64,000 nucleotides of DNA from Bicyclus anynana (Eukaryota > Arthropoda > Insecta > Lepidoptera > Nymphalidae): positions 3,561,355-3,625,354 of the forward strand of contig NC_069104.1 in the NCBI RefSeq assembly GCF_947172395.1, given 5' to 3'. The position numbers and the translations under genes were made by a program. How positions within the stretch are numbered: position 1 is the first letter of the stretch; each line of letters starts with the position of its first letter. This document shows positions 33,444-44,649 of this stretch, piece after piece. Below the pieces are notes generated by a model, which saw nothing but the letters and a program-made list of their open reading frames with translations, ran no database searches and was not told the DNA's origin.

Positions 33444-33754
33444 CCATGGGAAAATTCATCAGATTTAGTTAAGCGTTAATTTCGCATAGATACAGTTTTA
33501 TTAGATCGTACGGATAAAGTGAATACTTGGATTCTCTAGATTTTCAACCACATCTGTGATAACAAAAAAGCAAAATTCTGGCGCAATGGTTAGTGTACGT
33601 ATTTCATCATTCAATACCTAGATTTTCATCCAAATCTGAGGTAGGTAATAAAACTCAAAGGAAACCAAGTTTATACATCTCTAGCACAATCATTATTGCA
33701 TCACAGATACTCATAGAGGGTTTCATTTTAGAGTTCGGATTTTATATAATTACT

Positions 33755-33960
33755 GTATGTTTGTCTCGCTAAATCTCTAAAATGGCTGGGACAATTTAGC
33801 TGATTTTGAAAAAAAAAGTTTAGTCGCAGTTTATGGAAGGTTTAAACGGTGGGAAAATATGGGTAGGGGTAGAATAGGGAGAAGGGCAGGGGTAGGGAAT
33901 AAGTAAGTGTTCATAAGACAAAGAGAAGCTTAACGAAACCGCTCTTGTTATAGATTAGAA
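33755..33960. repeat. dispersed element with G-rich core
   Basis: TCTCTAAAATGGCTGGGACA is followed by a G-rich run (GGGTAGGGGTAG and GGGCAGGGGTAGGG, 33850-33897). A similar G-rich core is at 36975-37040, and its complement at 61036-61068. Confidence 0.45.
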
Positions 33961-34552
33961 AAACTCGAAGCTTCCCAAACTGTGAGCTTACTAAAAGACA
34001 ACACCCTTGCACCATTTAGACAGGCCGTAGAAAACGTTTTAACGGTTTTTTAAGCTTGACCCACATTTACCAGATTTCTCTATCGTAAACGCAGCTATGT
34101 GAAAATCCCATAAAACCGCGAGAAAATAGGTTATCATAATGTTATGTATGATTTAAGAGAGGAAAATGGGGTTTTTACTGCTTTTTTAACCTTAGGAAAA
34201 AAACCGGAGAGCAATAACTTTCGATACATAAATTTTTGTATGTTTTTGTATCAGACAGACAGACAATAATGTAAGTTTGTCTGTCTGTATACTTGATCGT
34301 GTGTGGCTGGCGTTACATCGTAAATTAAAAACAAAAGGAATGAAATGAATCAATTTTATTTCGGTCCATTCAGCTAGGGCGTGTTTACTGTCAGCGTGAG
34401 ATCACTGCCGTAAATCATACAGTCATCAGTCAACGAACTGCGATTATCTTGTTAAACCACAGCCCAACAAACATACAGTTCCGGAAAGACCAAAATGTCG
34501 AGCGAAAGCCCAAGTCAGTCTCAACACATGACCTTAAATTATTGTCTCTGAA

Positions 34553-34702
34553 GGTAGGCTTCGGACGTGGCTAGTTACCACGTGCCCTACTCTTAATAAT
34601 ATTGTACATCTTCCAAGTCAGCCCACTTCCATCTAAGACTGTATCCTCACTTCACATTAGGTGAGGACGCAGTCAAGGGCTAACTTGTCATTAAATAAAA
34701 AA
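34553..34702 (+). mobile_element. SINE-B, degenerate 3' part
   Basis: GGCTTCGGACGTGGCTAGTT, a deletion, then CCACTTCCATCTAAGACTG and GTCAAGGGCTAACTTGTC. Confidence 0.7.
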
Positions 34703-35850
34703 CAATGTCTCAATAAATAATATGATAATTTCACATTTAGTTTTGAATACAAATTTTTATTATTACTAATAATTTGAAAAGACAAGACAACAGTGACCTT
34801 GTAACATAACTATTATTATTACCTTGAATAATAATAACTTTATTTACACACGGTTGTTACATCACGCGGAAATAGCTTTCATTATCTTCATTTAGGTAAA
34901 TAATCTATTATCATTAACTCAGCTACATCTTAACATTACATTAGATCATAGCCATCATCGTAATAACATTTTTAAAAACTAATTGATGCTAAATTTTTTT
35001 ATATGTATTATTAATCGAATTTTTTGAGAAGTTAAAGTTTTATTATGTACATATTATATCTTTTCGGAGAGTCTTTTCGGAATTTCTAAAAATAGTCGAC
35101 ATAAAGCTACTTTCAGTCCAACATTAACAGTTGATAATTTTAAATGACTTGTTTGCTATTTTTTGCAGACAACCATCAAATTCAAGCGGCAAGGTCACCT
35201 AGACTCAAAGAAAGTAGAAGAAATAAGTTTTGTGTTGACATAGTTGACACAGTATTATCATGCCTTTATTGCCGTTTGGTTTATACTTTGTTGAAAATTC
35301 TATACTGTATTCAGAACTGTATGGCAGCTAAACAGTGGCACCAACGCACGTGGGTTACTGAAGGACTCAAAATAGTTTTGCATTGTACACTATAAATTAC
35401 CTTAGTTTTGACAGCTACTTGTGTTTTTATTATACTAGTCGTGCCCGATAACTACTATTGTAGTGCTAGTGAATTAGTGAATTTTAGTTGAGTTAAAATT
35501 ATGGAACAAAACTCATCCAAGTAACTACTACTGCCAAAAATAACAATGTCTAACTAGATCAAGATACGTAAAGGAAACAGAGATCCGTTTCGACAGACAC
35601 GAGCATTGAGGTATACCCGAATAGCATGACAGCCACGATACGAATATTGCTATTTGGTCATTCTGTGATTGTCACAACGGGTCGAGCGCGTTTTCATTAG
35701 TGCCATAACACGAATTTCGTGTTCGAAAATTCATTAAAATTAATGTGACGACAACGCGTAGTGAGCTATTTTTCCGCTCACTGAGCGTTTTCGATCTTTG
35801 AGCATATATATACTCTGTATAGACCCAGGACATCTATGCTAGAAGACTTT
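34703..35850. other. no recognised gene
   Basis: The open frame 35144-35395 (plus) is unrecognised and lacks splice or start support. At 34823-34960 a TTTATTTACACACGG-type start suggests an inverted LINE 3' end, not classified. A small palindrome ACACGAATTTCGTGT lies near 35708. Confidence 0.35.
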
Positions 35851-35851
35851 T

Positions 35852-36117
35852 TGACGGCCCACGTGGCGCAGTGGTATGCGCGGTAGATTTACAAGACGGA
35901 GGTCCTGGATTTGATTCCCGGCTGGGCCAGTTGAGGCTTTCTTAATTGATTGTGGCTCGTTACCACCCTACCGGCAAAGACGTACCGACTTAGCGTTCCG
36001 AAAGGGGTGTGGATATTCATCCACCTCCTAACAATTTAGCCTCCCTCTTAGATTGCAACATCACTCACCATCAGGTGAGATTTTAGTCAAGGGCTAACTT
36101 GTAAAGAACAATAAAAA
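35852..36117 (+). mobile_element. SINE-B, with head, internal deletions
   Basis: The head GTGGCGCAGTGGTATGCGCG has a good A box; the B box is GATTTGATTCCCGG. The GCTGGTGGGAGGCTTC block is deleted. Ends AGGGCTAACTTGTAAAGAAC. Confidence 0.85.
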
Positions 36118-36289
36118 GTTATTTTTTATTAAGTTGTGAATACTTAGCTTTTCTTTCTAAGATGTTTTCGATATAAATTCTCACCCCGTGCCATGAAAAT
36201 TACGTTGAGGTGTCATTAACATTCATTATTATTAACATCGGAGGGCAGAGCCCTTCAAATAGACTGAAAATGATGTCTCTATTCTCTGT

Positions 36290-36572
36290 GGTCATCATTA
36301 TCATCATATCAGCCGATGGACGTCCACTGCAGGACATAGGCCTTTTGTAAGTACTTCCAAACATCACGATCCTGAGCCGTCTGCGTCCAATGAATCTCTG
36401 CGACTCGCTTGATGTCGTCAGTCTTCCTGGTTGATGGTCGAACAACACTGCGCTTTCCAGTGTTAGGTCGCCATTCCAGCACCTTGGGACCCCAACGTCC
36501 ATCGGCTCTTCGAATTATGTGCCCCGCCCATTCAGCTTCGCGACTCGTTGAGCTATATCGGTGACTCTGTGG
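36290..36572 (-). mobile_element. RTE-clade LINE, 5'-truncated 3' end
   Basis: Inverted RTE with ATCATCATATCAGCCGATGG at the tail. The open frame 36200-36502 (minus) follows an off frame of the ORF end. Moderately diverged. Confidence 0.8.
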
Positions 36573-36854
36573 TCAATCAGGTCATAATTTGTGTCATAAT
36601 CTAGAAAGTAAATGACTCACTGCGGCGTGGACAGCCGAAAATAATTTAGTACCTCATTCATTTTACACGTAAGAGTGGCATAGCGAAGTGGATTCTTTGG
36701 CATTGGCACTAGTGTGCCAAAAATAGTTCGCGCCGTTAATAAATGTGATTTTTTTTGATATGTTTTGTTATTCTGAGTTTTGAGTGTCTCCGCTAGTTTT
36801 GAGCGCCAATGTCATGCATTTTCCAGGAAAATGTGTTTCATTTTAAACTACGTC

Positions 36855-37170
36855 ATCTATATATATATATATAAATGAATCCATGTATCCCTTGGTCACG
36901 CCATCACGCGTGAAAGGCTGGACCGTTTTTTTATGTGTTTGTTATTGACAGCAAAATGACGGAAAAAAATTGAAGAAAGGGGCAGAAAGGGGCAGGGGTA
37001 GGGTAAGGATTAGAAGTAGGGTTAGGGTAGGGGTAGTTGAAAGGTTACATCCTAACACTCCTCAACAGTGTACAGTGCTATCATGTGATTGGGCTTGATT
37101 AATTTGTATTGATGATAACTTTTCACCTCTAAGGGTTGTGACTGTCATTAACGGTATAGTGATAAGGATG
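36855..37170. repeat. dispersed AT start and G-rich core element
   Basis: TATATATATATATAAATGAA and CACGCCATCACGCGTGAAAG open the region; a GGGTAGGGTTAGGG-like run follows at 36975-37040. From 37092 the segment GGGCTTGATTAATTTGTATT is the inverse of part of the repeat at 40346-40600. Confidence 0.45.
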
Positions 37171-37419
37171 AGAAGAAAAAGAAACAAAGAAGATCTTGAA
37201 TATACATATTCCGTAAGGGTAAACGGGGAGTAGGTAAAGGCGGTAAAGGTATGCGAGTAAAGGCTAAAGTAGTATTTTAAAAACTGGTTTGGTTGAAACT
37301 AATCATAAGTAAATAACGTCACGGCTTAAGGATTTATAACCAAAATGCTTAACAATTTTTTTACACTTATATCATGTTATCACTGAAAATGGAAAAATAT
37401 TTTTTTTTAATAAAAAAAC

Positions 37420-37950
37420 TAACACGATAAAGATTTAGGATTTTCAGACAGTTCTTTTAGAAACGGCTTTAATTAACACAGGCTTGGTTCAAACTGGTCA
37501 GAAAGTAGTCTATGCGATATTATTTTTCGTTTTTTAGTTTAATAGTGTTATCGCCGCGTTGCAACGACTTGCGGACTTCAGTGTGCTCGTGGCATTCGAG
37601 CCGTCCACATCTCTTGTTGTGTAATTCTTTATGGGTTACTTGGGATAGGCGGGGAGAATGACTTGAGTGGAAAAGGGGAATGTTAGATATATGTCAAAGT
37701 CGCCTTTAACCCTACACACACACACGTTCACAAGTGCGTGACTTCACTCAAGGTCATTCTCTGCCATTCTAGGGTCTTATTTTCGTTACAGTTTGATTTG
37801 TTAATTAAGTTGTCCTGACAAAAATGTGAATACCTTTGTTCGACACTAGTTTTCTTATTTTTGTAATCACCTTTGAGTCTGCTAAAAGTAGAAACATTTT
37901 TAGGATTTTGAAGTCGGTTTTATTTTTCTATTAAAATTTTTAAAGAAGTA
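37420..37950. repeat. decayed copy of the long inverted-repeat element
   Basis: GGATTTTCAGACAGTTCTTT and GCGATATTATTTTTCGTTTT (37430-37540), then TTTTGAAGTCGGTTTTATTT (37905-37925) match the centre and right arm of 39928-40286; about 340 bp between them are foreign. Confidence 0.5.
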
Positions 37951-38360
37951 GGTAGTCTTCTTCCACCAAAAACGGAGAGACAGTAAATTGGGTGTCACAA
38001 TGACGTACTTACGAATACTTTGTGGCGTAGCGAGAGTTATTCTTGTAAGTACTTAAAAATTCTTAAAAAAGATTGTCTTTGTACTATTTTTGTTACAATT
38101 ATTCGAACAATGACGTAGATTTCTTGGAACGGTTTGGTTGGAGTACCATACTCTAGTCCATTCCCTAATCCGTTTTTTTTTGGCGTGTCTTAGGCCATAT
38201 TATCTACTCTTACCCTTCGGAGAGATAATGGTCAAACGCGAGCCTATCTATCATAAAAATACAACTACTATTACATTGTTGTGTAGCGAAGTAGGAATTT
38301 AATAATGATTTTAAACTTATTTCGTGGTTGTTCATTATGAATGTTATTTAAACGGGTACA
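37951..38360. other. no recognised gene
   Basis: Nothing recognised; the open frame at 38324-38509 runs into the Penelope-like tail and SINE-B and is not a gene. Confidence 0.35.
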
Positions 38361-38475
38361 TACCACGATATAACGACGAGATTTTTATTGTCGATATTTC
38401 GACCCATTTGCATGGATCGTGGTCACGACGGGACTGCTGGACTGGGAACAGTCCCGTCGTGACCACGATCCATCG
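38361..38475 (-). mobile_element. Penelope-like element end with perfect inverted repeat
   Basis: TTATTGTCGATATTTCGACC followed by a GGATCGTGGTCACG block is, in reverse complement, the conserved end of Penelope-like ORFs (a WVEIST-like reading over GGGTCGAAATATCGAC). The arm 38412-38436 is repeated perfectly inverted at 38449-38473 (25 bp, 12-bp spacer). No reverse transcriptase remains. Confidence 0.5.
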
Positions 38476-38477
38476 AT

Positions 38478-38642
38478 CGTTTGGCGGTACGTCTTTGGCA
38501 GGGTTGTAACTAGCCACGGCTGAAAGCCTCCCACGAGCCAGAGCTGGACAAATTAAGAAAACCTCGGCCTAGCCGGGGATCGAACCGAGGACCTCCGTGT
38601 TGTAAATGCACCGTGCATACCACTGCGCCATGGAGGCTGTCA
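38478..38642 (-). mobile_element. SINE-B 5' part
   Basis: CGTTTGGCGGTACGTCTTTG to the head CACTGCGCCATGGAGGCTGT. The 3' half is missing and it joins the inverted repeat at about 38475. Confidence 0.8.
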
Positions 38643-38651
38643 AAATACGTA

Positions 38652-38847
38652 TCTATACTAATATTATAAAGCTGAAGAGTTTGTTTGTTTGATTGAACGC
38701 GCTAATCTCAGGAACTACTGGTCCGATTTGAAAAATTCTTTTAGTATTAGATAGTCCATTTATCGAGGAAGGCTATAGCCTACATATTATCTCCATATTC
38801 CTACGAAAACGGGAACCACGCGGTTGAAAACGCGCGGCGTCAGCTAG
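38652..38847 (+). mobile_element. Hel-1, complete
   Basis: A|TCTATACTAATATTATAA ... CGGCGTCAGCTAG|T, 196 bp, both ends intact. Confidence 0.75.
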
Positions 38848-39510
38848 TATTTATATATTTTTGACATCAAATATCTTAAGCCTTAATCTTTTTTTTGAGC
38901 GAAAGGTAAAAATAATGAATTTGTCATACTTCTGACCAAAATCAGCTCGATCATACAACCAGTTCATCAGAATGACGTTTTCCTACGTGTTTGTGGCGTA
39001 ACGCAAACATTTTCCAACACCCCTCCTCATCGGAGAACATTAAACAGGTGTCTGACATGTTTGCGTACTTTTTTTTAGAACCTGAATGGCTAACGTAAAT
39101 ATGCGTTAATGACGTAGACATTTGGCAACGTTTACAAAGTTAGGTCTTTCTTGGAGAAAAAAAAATAATTTTTGGTTTTTATTGGAGTTTAAGAATCGAT
39201 TTTTCATATATAGCCTCTGGTATGAATAAAATATGGGCAATAAAATACGATGAACGAATGACAGCGTTACATTTTTTGTGCGGAACCTATTCTGCGCACC
39301 TTTCACCGTGCGTTACTAATAGATTCAATAAGTTGCTTGACGGAAGCCTATTTGTAGAAAAACGGAAACGAAAAACGAAAACTTATTTGTAGAAAAAACA
39401 GTAAGTACAACGAAAAGTTTTAGACATATTTAAGAGATGAAAAATATTTTAAGTAACTGCATAGGTATATATCTGAATACCCAATAAACTGTGACAGTTG
39501 TCTTATGACG
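38848..39510. other. no recognised gene
   Basis: AT-rich; the open frame 39106-39306 (minus) is unsupported. Confidence 0.35.
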
Positions 39511-39571
39511 TTCATAATACGTACTATTATCGTGAATCGCGACAAACTTTCAAGAGTGAAACGAACTGAGG

Positions 39572-39745
39572 GCCTAGTGGCAGTTTGATGCTGTTACCGT
39601 CACGTAACGTAAACGCGAATTTCTAAGGAATTGAAACAGCGCCATCTAGTGGCACTACTGCACAACTGTTTCAATTCCATATAAAATTTGCGAAAACGTC
39701 AACGTGATAGTAACAGTATGAATATATTGAAAACTCCCACTAGGC
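39572..39745. mobile_element. inverted-repeat MITE
   Basis: The left arm from GCCTAGTGG through TGCTGTTACCGTCACG to GGAATTGAAACAG and the right arm from CTGTTTCAATTCC through CAACGTGATAGTAACAG to CCACTAGGC are inverted copies with some mismatches and short gaps. The loop holds CGCCATCTAGTGGCACTACT. No coding capacity. Confidence 0.75.
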
Positions 39746-39927
39746 ACACTGTAGGTACTTTGTGATAATGTTTACGATATAGTAACAACAAAAATACCTA
39801 CTTAGCGACTTTGTTAAGGCTACAAAGCTGTTGTTTTCCCTTGGAAGTAATTGGAATCATAATCTCCAAACACAAGGTCTCAAACGCATAAACCCAGTTT
39901 CGTGTTCTAGACCTACTTGGATAGTAT

Positions 39928-40286
39928 AAAAATTTTAATAAAAAAAATACAACCGACTTCAAAACCTAAAAACGTACCCACTAAACTAAAAAGTGAAAAA
40001 TAACATCATAATATGTTCTACCTGCTGATCAGTATGAAGGCGGTGCTAAGCCGGTGATGTATTAATTCAAGCCATGTGAGCATATCTTATAGATTTAGAT
40101 TTTGCAGACAGTGTTGTTTCATGTGGTCCTGTCAGAAATGGCTTAAATTAAGGCAACACCGGCTAAGCACCGACTTCATACTGATTAGCAGGTAGAACAT
40201 ATTATGATGTTATTTTTCACTTTTTAGTTTAGTGGGTACGTTTTTAGGTTTTGAAGTCGGTTGTATTTTTTTTATTAAAATTTTTA
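39928..40286. mobile_element. long inverted-repeat element, about 130-bp arms
   Basis: The left arm (39928-40056: AAAATACAACCGACTTCAAA ... GTGCTAAGCCGGTG) is repeated inverted at 40157-40286 with very few differences, around a 100-base centre (TTTGCAGACAGTGTTGTTTC). Arms so alike point to recent activity or gene conversion. Single arms occur at 12935-13045 and 37420-37950. Confidence 0.75.
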
Positions 40287-40299
40287 TTATTTTTCAATT

Positions 40300-40907
40300 T
40301 TTAGTGTAAAATTTCATCTCAAACGAATACATCAGACCCCTAATAACAGACACAACTCATCTAGGTAGAAAGTTCTCAGCAATACGAATTAATCAAGGCC
40401 AAACACAAGGTAGTTACTGTAAACTGTTAAGGAGTTCCCTTAATTGTCCTTGGTCTTCATCACCAAACCCCTAAATGAGAGTCACAACCTGTCTATGTGG
40501 AAAGTTCTCATTAATACAAATTAATCAAGCCCAAACACAAGGTAACTGCTGTAAATCGCCAAGGAGTTCCCTCGTCTGTTTTATGGCTCCATCATCAGAT
40601 CGATTTTAAACCTTCATAATTTTGTATTTCTTAAAGGTACTAAATGGAACAGTTTACAAACACACTAGACACCCATATAATTTTCGAAAGTTCCCCTCAA
40701 TTTCTCCAGGATTCCATCATCAGATCTTGTCATGATGGCAATGGGACCAAATGGGGACTATACCGTTTCAAACAAAAAAAAGAATTTTTGAAATCGGTCC
40801 AGGCGTCTTTGAGTAATCGGTGTACATACATAAAAAAAAAAAAAAAAAATACCGACCGAATTGAGAACCTCCTCCTTTTTGAAGTCGGTTAAAAAGACGT
40901 TTTGTTG
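40300..40907 (+). mobile_element. repeat element with internal tandem units and AACCGACTT end
   Basis: Two tandem units of about 120 bp (40346-40467, 40468-40600), each with GAAAGTTCTCA, AATTAATCAAG(G/C)CCAAAC and AAGGAGTTCCCT, then a partial third (40640-40735). The right end is A-rich followed by ACCTCCTCCTTTTTGAAGTC and GGTTAAAAAG. The same end is at 50003-50075 and 63898-64000. Widespread type in Lepidoptera. Confidence 0.55.
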
Positions 40908-41245
40908 ATATGGCGACTGTTCTATACTCGTAACTAGACCGTTGGCACTGTTGATGTGAAATAATAATATGGAAAATTGGGCCGAATTGTGTGTTACGAG
41001 GTGTAATATTGGTGTTTATTAATTTACTTCTTTTGCAATTTTATTCAACTTGCCTTGTTAGTAGTGAGCAGTAGCAGTGATACTAAGTTAAGTGGGCCCA
41101 TTTGAATGATACTAATATATGTTATATAATAGAGCAGAATAATGTAGGTATTCTATGTAATTTCAAACGTAAGTACTTTTATTATCGACATCTTTTTATT
41201 TTATGTATGATCTATTTAGTCTATGTTGCTGTAAAAATAATCGAT

Positions 41246-41289
41246 TATGCGAATATTATTATATTGAATATTATAATAATATTCGCATA
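41246..41289. repeat. 18-bp perfect AT hairpin
   Basis: TATGCGAATATTATTATA and its exact inverse at 41272-41289, with an 8-base loop. Composition is nearly all A/T. Confidence 0.7.
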
Positions 41290-41591
41290 TTATTTATATA
41301 AAATATTATTATGAATATTATTATTATTAGTATTAAGCGTTCAAAATTTATAGTAGAGTATTTTTCTTTTCAAGTTATATTTATGACTATGGATTTTTTC
41401 GGAAAGCTCAATAACTATTAACTCTATCGTCCAGTGATACTTTCATTCAAATTAGTTCAGCTGTTCCAGATAAAAGAAGAAGAAGAGCAAGATTAGCACG
41501 AACAAAAGAAAACGTATAAAATTTAGTAAATAAATAGTGACTCCACTATCAGTAGAAATGATTATTCTTATTAATCCTGTACCATATTGAA

Positions 41592-41660
41592 CCATCATCA
41601 TTATTAACTCATATTCGGCTCACTGCTGAGCTCAGAATGAGAGATACTAGGCCAATATTT
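41592..41660 (-). mobile_element. SINE-A 3' fragment
   Basis: CATCATCATTATTAACTCAT and ATTCGGCTCACTGCTGAGC, with a short deletion. Confidence 0.65.
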
Positions 41661-41892
41661 GCGGCGCTGCCGCGGATCCCTGTAAAACTACACTAACACT
41701 ATGGTGGCGGCAGATCGTTCATTTTACAGGTTGACTCGTATTAATTATTGTTTGATTTTCCTTGTTAATTTAGTTTCCCATAAATGTTAATTTTGTTATT
41801 TTATTACTCTGTTCGTTCTTGTTTCATTATTTTATTTTACTTTGTATTCATGTATAAGTTTTAAGTTAAGACACGTCACGTAGACACGTCCG

Positions 41893-42065
41893 TGAACTCA
41901 CAAGGTTTCACCTGAAAACCAGCGCCACAGCTCGCTGTGGCATCGTGCTGAGGTGGATACCTGTTTTGTCCACGACCAAATATTTGTATGTTCTGTTTGT
42001 TTATTTTATTTTATTTTATTACTCGTGTGTGGACAAATAAAGATATATTCTATTCTATTCTATTC
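41893..42065 (+). mobile_element. LINE 3' end, family L-b
   Basis: Nearly identical to 12648-12809 and longer in the ATTCT tail (four units). The preceding 41660-41890 (TGCCGCGGATCCCTGTAAAA, ATGGTGGCGGCAGATC) may be more of the same LINE. Confidence 0.65.
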
Positions 42066-42409
42066 TAAAACGCCCCATACAAAATGGTACGACTTAATGA
42101 TGTCGTAGGTACATAATGATCGTTAGATTTGTATGGGCGTTCGAACAAAATTACTAATATCTTTGTTATTTTTGCATATATGTGTATATTTTATATATTA
42201 AAACATGTCAAAATTAATGTAAGGAAGCTGTATGAATTTTCATCTAATTACGATAAAAGATTTTTAATAGATTTTGAAATTATATACTCTTATTTATTTT
42301 GCAAATATCCAGTCAATCTTTGCTTTTTATGTATAAATTAGTTAACCTTATTTACCCGAAGGTATCATAAAAATCAATATATTCAAACCTAGTCATCATC
42401 CCCATTGAA

Positions 42410-42542
42410 AATGCAACACTGCTCGAAAAAAGCGTCGATTTTAAAAACGCTGTCGTGTGAACCTACTTGGGAACGCATTTTTTGCATATGAACGATTTTT
42501 AACGTCCGTTAAAAAAACTCTCGTGTGAATGTGGGCTAACAA
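42410..42542 (-). mobile_element. MITE end, same family as 2507-2725
   Basis: GATTTTTAACGTCCGTTAAA then ACTCTCGTGTGAATGTGGGC is the inverted terminus; the left part (ACACTGCTCGAAAAAAGCGT) matches the internal part of 2507-2725. Confidence 0.6.
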
Positions 42543-42727
42543 AGAGTGAGTAGTGACTCTACTATCCGTATCTAAACTGTAAACAGATCGTTTCCTCTCT
42601 CCAGCATCGGCGCGAGTTGGCGCGTACTGCACCGCCAAATGCGTCCCATTAAAAATAACCTCCCGCCAAACGAAAACCATTCGTGATAAATTCACATCTC
42701 CGTTGATTTAGGAACAGCGCACACATT

Positions 42728-43021
42728 CATCATTACCAACCCATATTCGGCTCACTGATGGGCTCGAGTCTCCTCTCAGAATGAGAGGGATTAGGCGAAT
42801 AGTCCACCACGCTGGCCCAATGCGGATTGGCATACTTCACACACACAGTTCTCTGGTATGCAGGTTTCCTCACGATGTGTTTCCTTCACCGTTTGAGACA
42901 CGTGATATTTAATTTCTTAAAATGCACACTAATGAAAAGTTGGAGGTGCATGCCCTGAACCGGATTCGAACCCACACCCTCCGGAATCGGAGACAGAGGT
43001 CATATCCACTGGGCTATCACG
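42728..43021 (-). mobile_element. SINE-A, full length
   Basis: Inverted; in reverse complement the A box reads AGCCCAGTGGATATGACC and the B box GGTTCGAATCCGG. Short deletion before ACAGTTCTCTGG. Confidence 0.85.
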
Positions 43022-43164
43022 CATTATAAATTCGGACAAGTCCGAGCTTAACTCGCGTGTCAATTTTACGTCTATTAATCAGTACTAAGTAATTGAATTG
43101 AGAAGATCTGCAGAAGAACTAAAGTTCAATCCTTTGAAACATAGCTGAATGAACGTAAATTTGA

Positions 43165-43270
43165 AGATGCAGTGAGCGGGGCATATAGTTCGAAGAGCCG
43201 ATAGGGTTTGGGGTTCCAAGGCGCTAGAATGGCTATCCCATACCGGAAAGCGTATCGTTGGTTGAACCTA
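43165..43270 (+). mobile_element. RTE ORF-end fragment
   Basis: GGGGCATATAGTTCGAAGAG and GGTTCCAAGGCGCTAGAATG follow the RTE ORF in sense orientation; no GAT tail. Confidence 0.6.
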
Positions 43271-43321
43271 TTAAGCAGTTTCAAGGAACTGCTGTATGCT
43301 GGCGGAAAAGAACGTCAAGAT

Positions 43322-43712
43322 CAAAATAAAAAATCATTTATTTCAAGTAGGCTCAGTTTACAAGCACTTTTGACACGTCAGTTGACTATTTGTAAAGATT
43401 CTACCACCGGTTCGGAAGGCAGGTTCTGCTGAGAAGATACCGGCAAGAAACTCAACAGTTGCTCTTTTGAAAAACTCATACAGTAATATAATTTACAATT
43501 GATAACAATTACTGTTTACATTTCTTATAGTTTTACTTCCTGTGTGAAGGTGGAAGCTGATCCGACGGCCTCCAAGCATCTTTATCATTAAGGAACTCAT
43601 CAATGTTGTAGTACCCTCGACTAAGTAAATGTTTTTTAACACATTGCTTAAAGCTATGCATTGGCAGGTCCATCACAGTCTTGGGGATCTTATTATGGAA
43701 GAGTACACCCAA
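43322..43712 (-). mobile_element. jockey-like LINE 3' end, inverted copy
   Basis: It starts AAATCATTTATTTCAAGTAG (inverse of the LINE tail) and runs through CCACCGGTTCGGAAGGCAGG into the inverse of the ORF end (CAATGTTGTAGTACCCTCGA, CATTGGCAGGTCCATCACAG). Close to copy 1 at 1642-2143, except that the TTTGATTTGA tail is short. Confidence 0.8.
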
Positions 43713-43764
43713 TTATAATATATATAAATACGTCCACGCGTATGTCCGAAGGTTTTTTTTACAT

Positions 43765-43850
43765 TGTATTAGCCAGGACTTGGCTGATATAAAGCGATGT
43801 TGCAGCCTATAGAACACGCTTGCCTGAGGTGCCTTATCACTTTTGGCTAG
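43765..43850 (-). mobile_element. LINE ORF-end fragment, as at 46500
   Basis: The reverse complement has GGCAAGCGTGTTCTATAGGC and ATCGCTTTATATCAG, as in 46525-46575. Confidence 0.4.
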
Positions 43851-43869
43851 AATACCCATATTGTAGGTT

Positions 43870-44645
43870 GTAAGGAAAACGGAAGTCGAAAGGGCAATGG
43901 CGATCGATGACTATATATTAGAATTTAGATTGTTAATTACGAAAAAATTAAATGTCTGTCGAAAGTCTGCGCACTACCATCCCACACTGTTATAAATAAA
44001 TCAACAGGTGTCTAATCTTGGACTAAATTAATAAACGTCAATAAACCCTAAAGCGACATCTGTCTGTCTGTGGGTGCATTAAGAGTTATTCTTCGCGCCT
44101 GCACTGCGATCGTTTAGAAGAGAAATGATACGTGACTTCGGATTATAATTGCTGATGGAAGAGACACTACGAGTTACGTGTCTTTAGTCTGCGTTGGCCT
44201 GAATTCTTTTAACGTCTTGTTAGAAACATAATGGGAAAAATCTATAATTCTACGATTTTTGGTTATGTGTTTCTAAACTGTTTCTAAACTGCGAAATATA
44301 ATACTTAAATTGTTACATAATTAATTAAATAAATGTTTAAGCTTTATACTTCACAGTTGTGAATGAATTACATAAAACATCATAATTAGTAATGTTAAGT
44401 CAATATCAATGGTCTGATAGCGAAAAGTTAACCAAAACCAAAACAGAACCTTAAGGGTGGGTTAAAGAAGGCAATCTTAGAGTTGAGACGGCGCGTATTC
44501 TGTTCGGTTCCTCACTCTCTAGCTTTGACCACCGGTTGATTAAAATTAAAGCTTCCCTTAAAAGCTATACCTGTGTATCAAAAACACAAATAAAATGAAA
44601 TGTATTATATTTTCAACTATTTACATATTTATACCTTTTGCCTTA
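43870..44645. other. no recognised gene; short dispersed repeat
   Basis: TTTGACCACCGGTTGATTAA near 44525 recurs at 44997 (with SINE-A between) and, changed, at 54640-54690. No gene seen. Confidence 0.4.
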
Positions 44646-44649
44646 AATA

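Noticed and set aside
35144..35395. 83-codon open frame next to a TTTTTTGCAG acceptor-like site
   Set aside because: No start context, no similarity recognised, and acceptor-like words are frequent in T-rich DNA.
36975..37040. telomeric repeat insertion
   Set aside because: The run is GGGTAG/GGGTTAG-like and irregular, not the insect TTAGG array.
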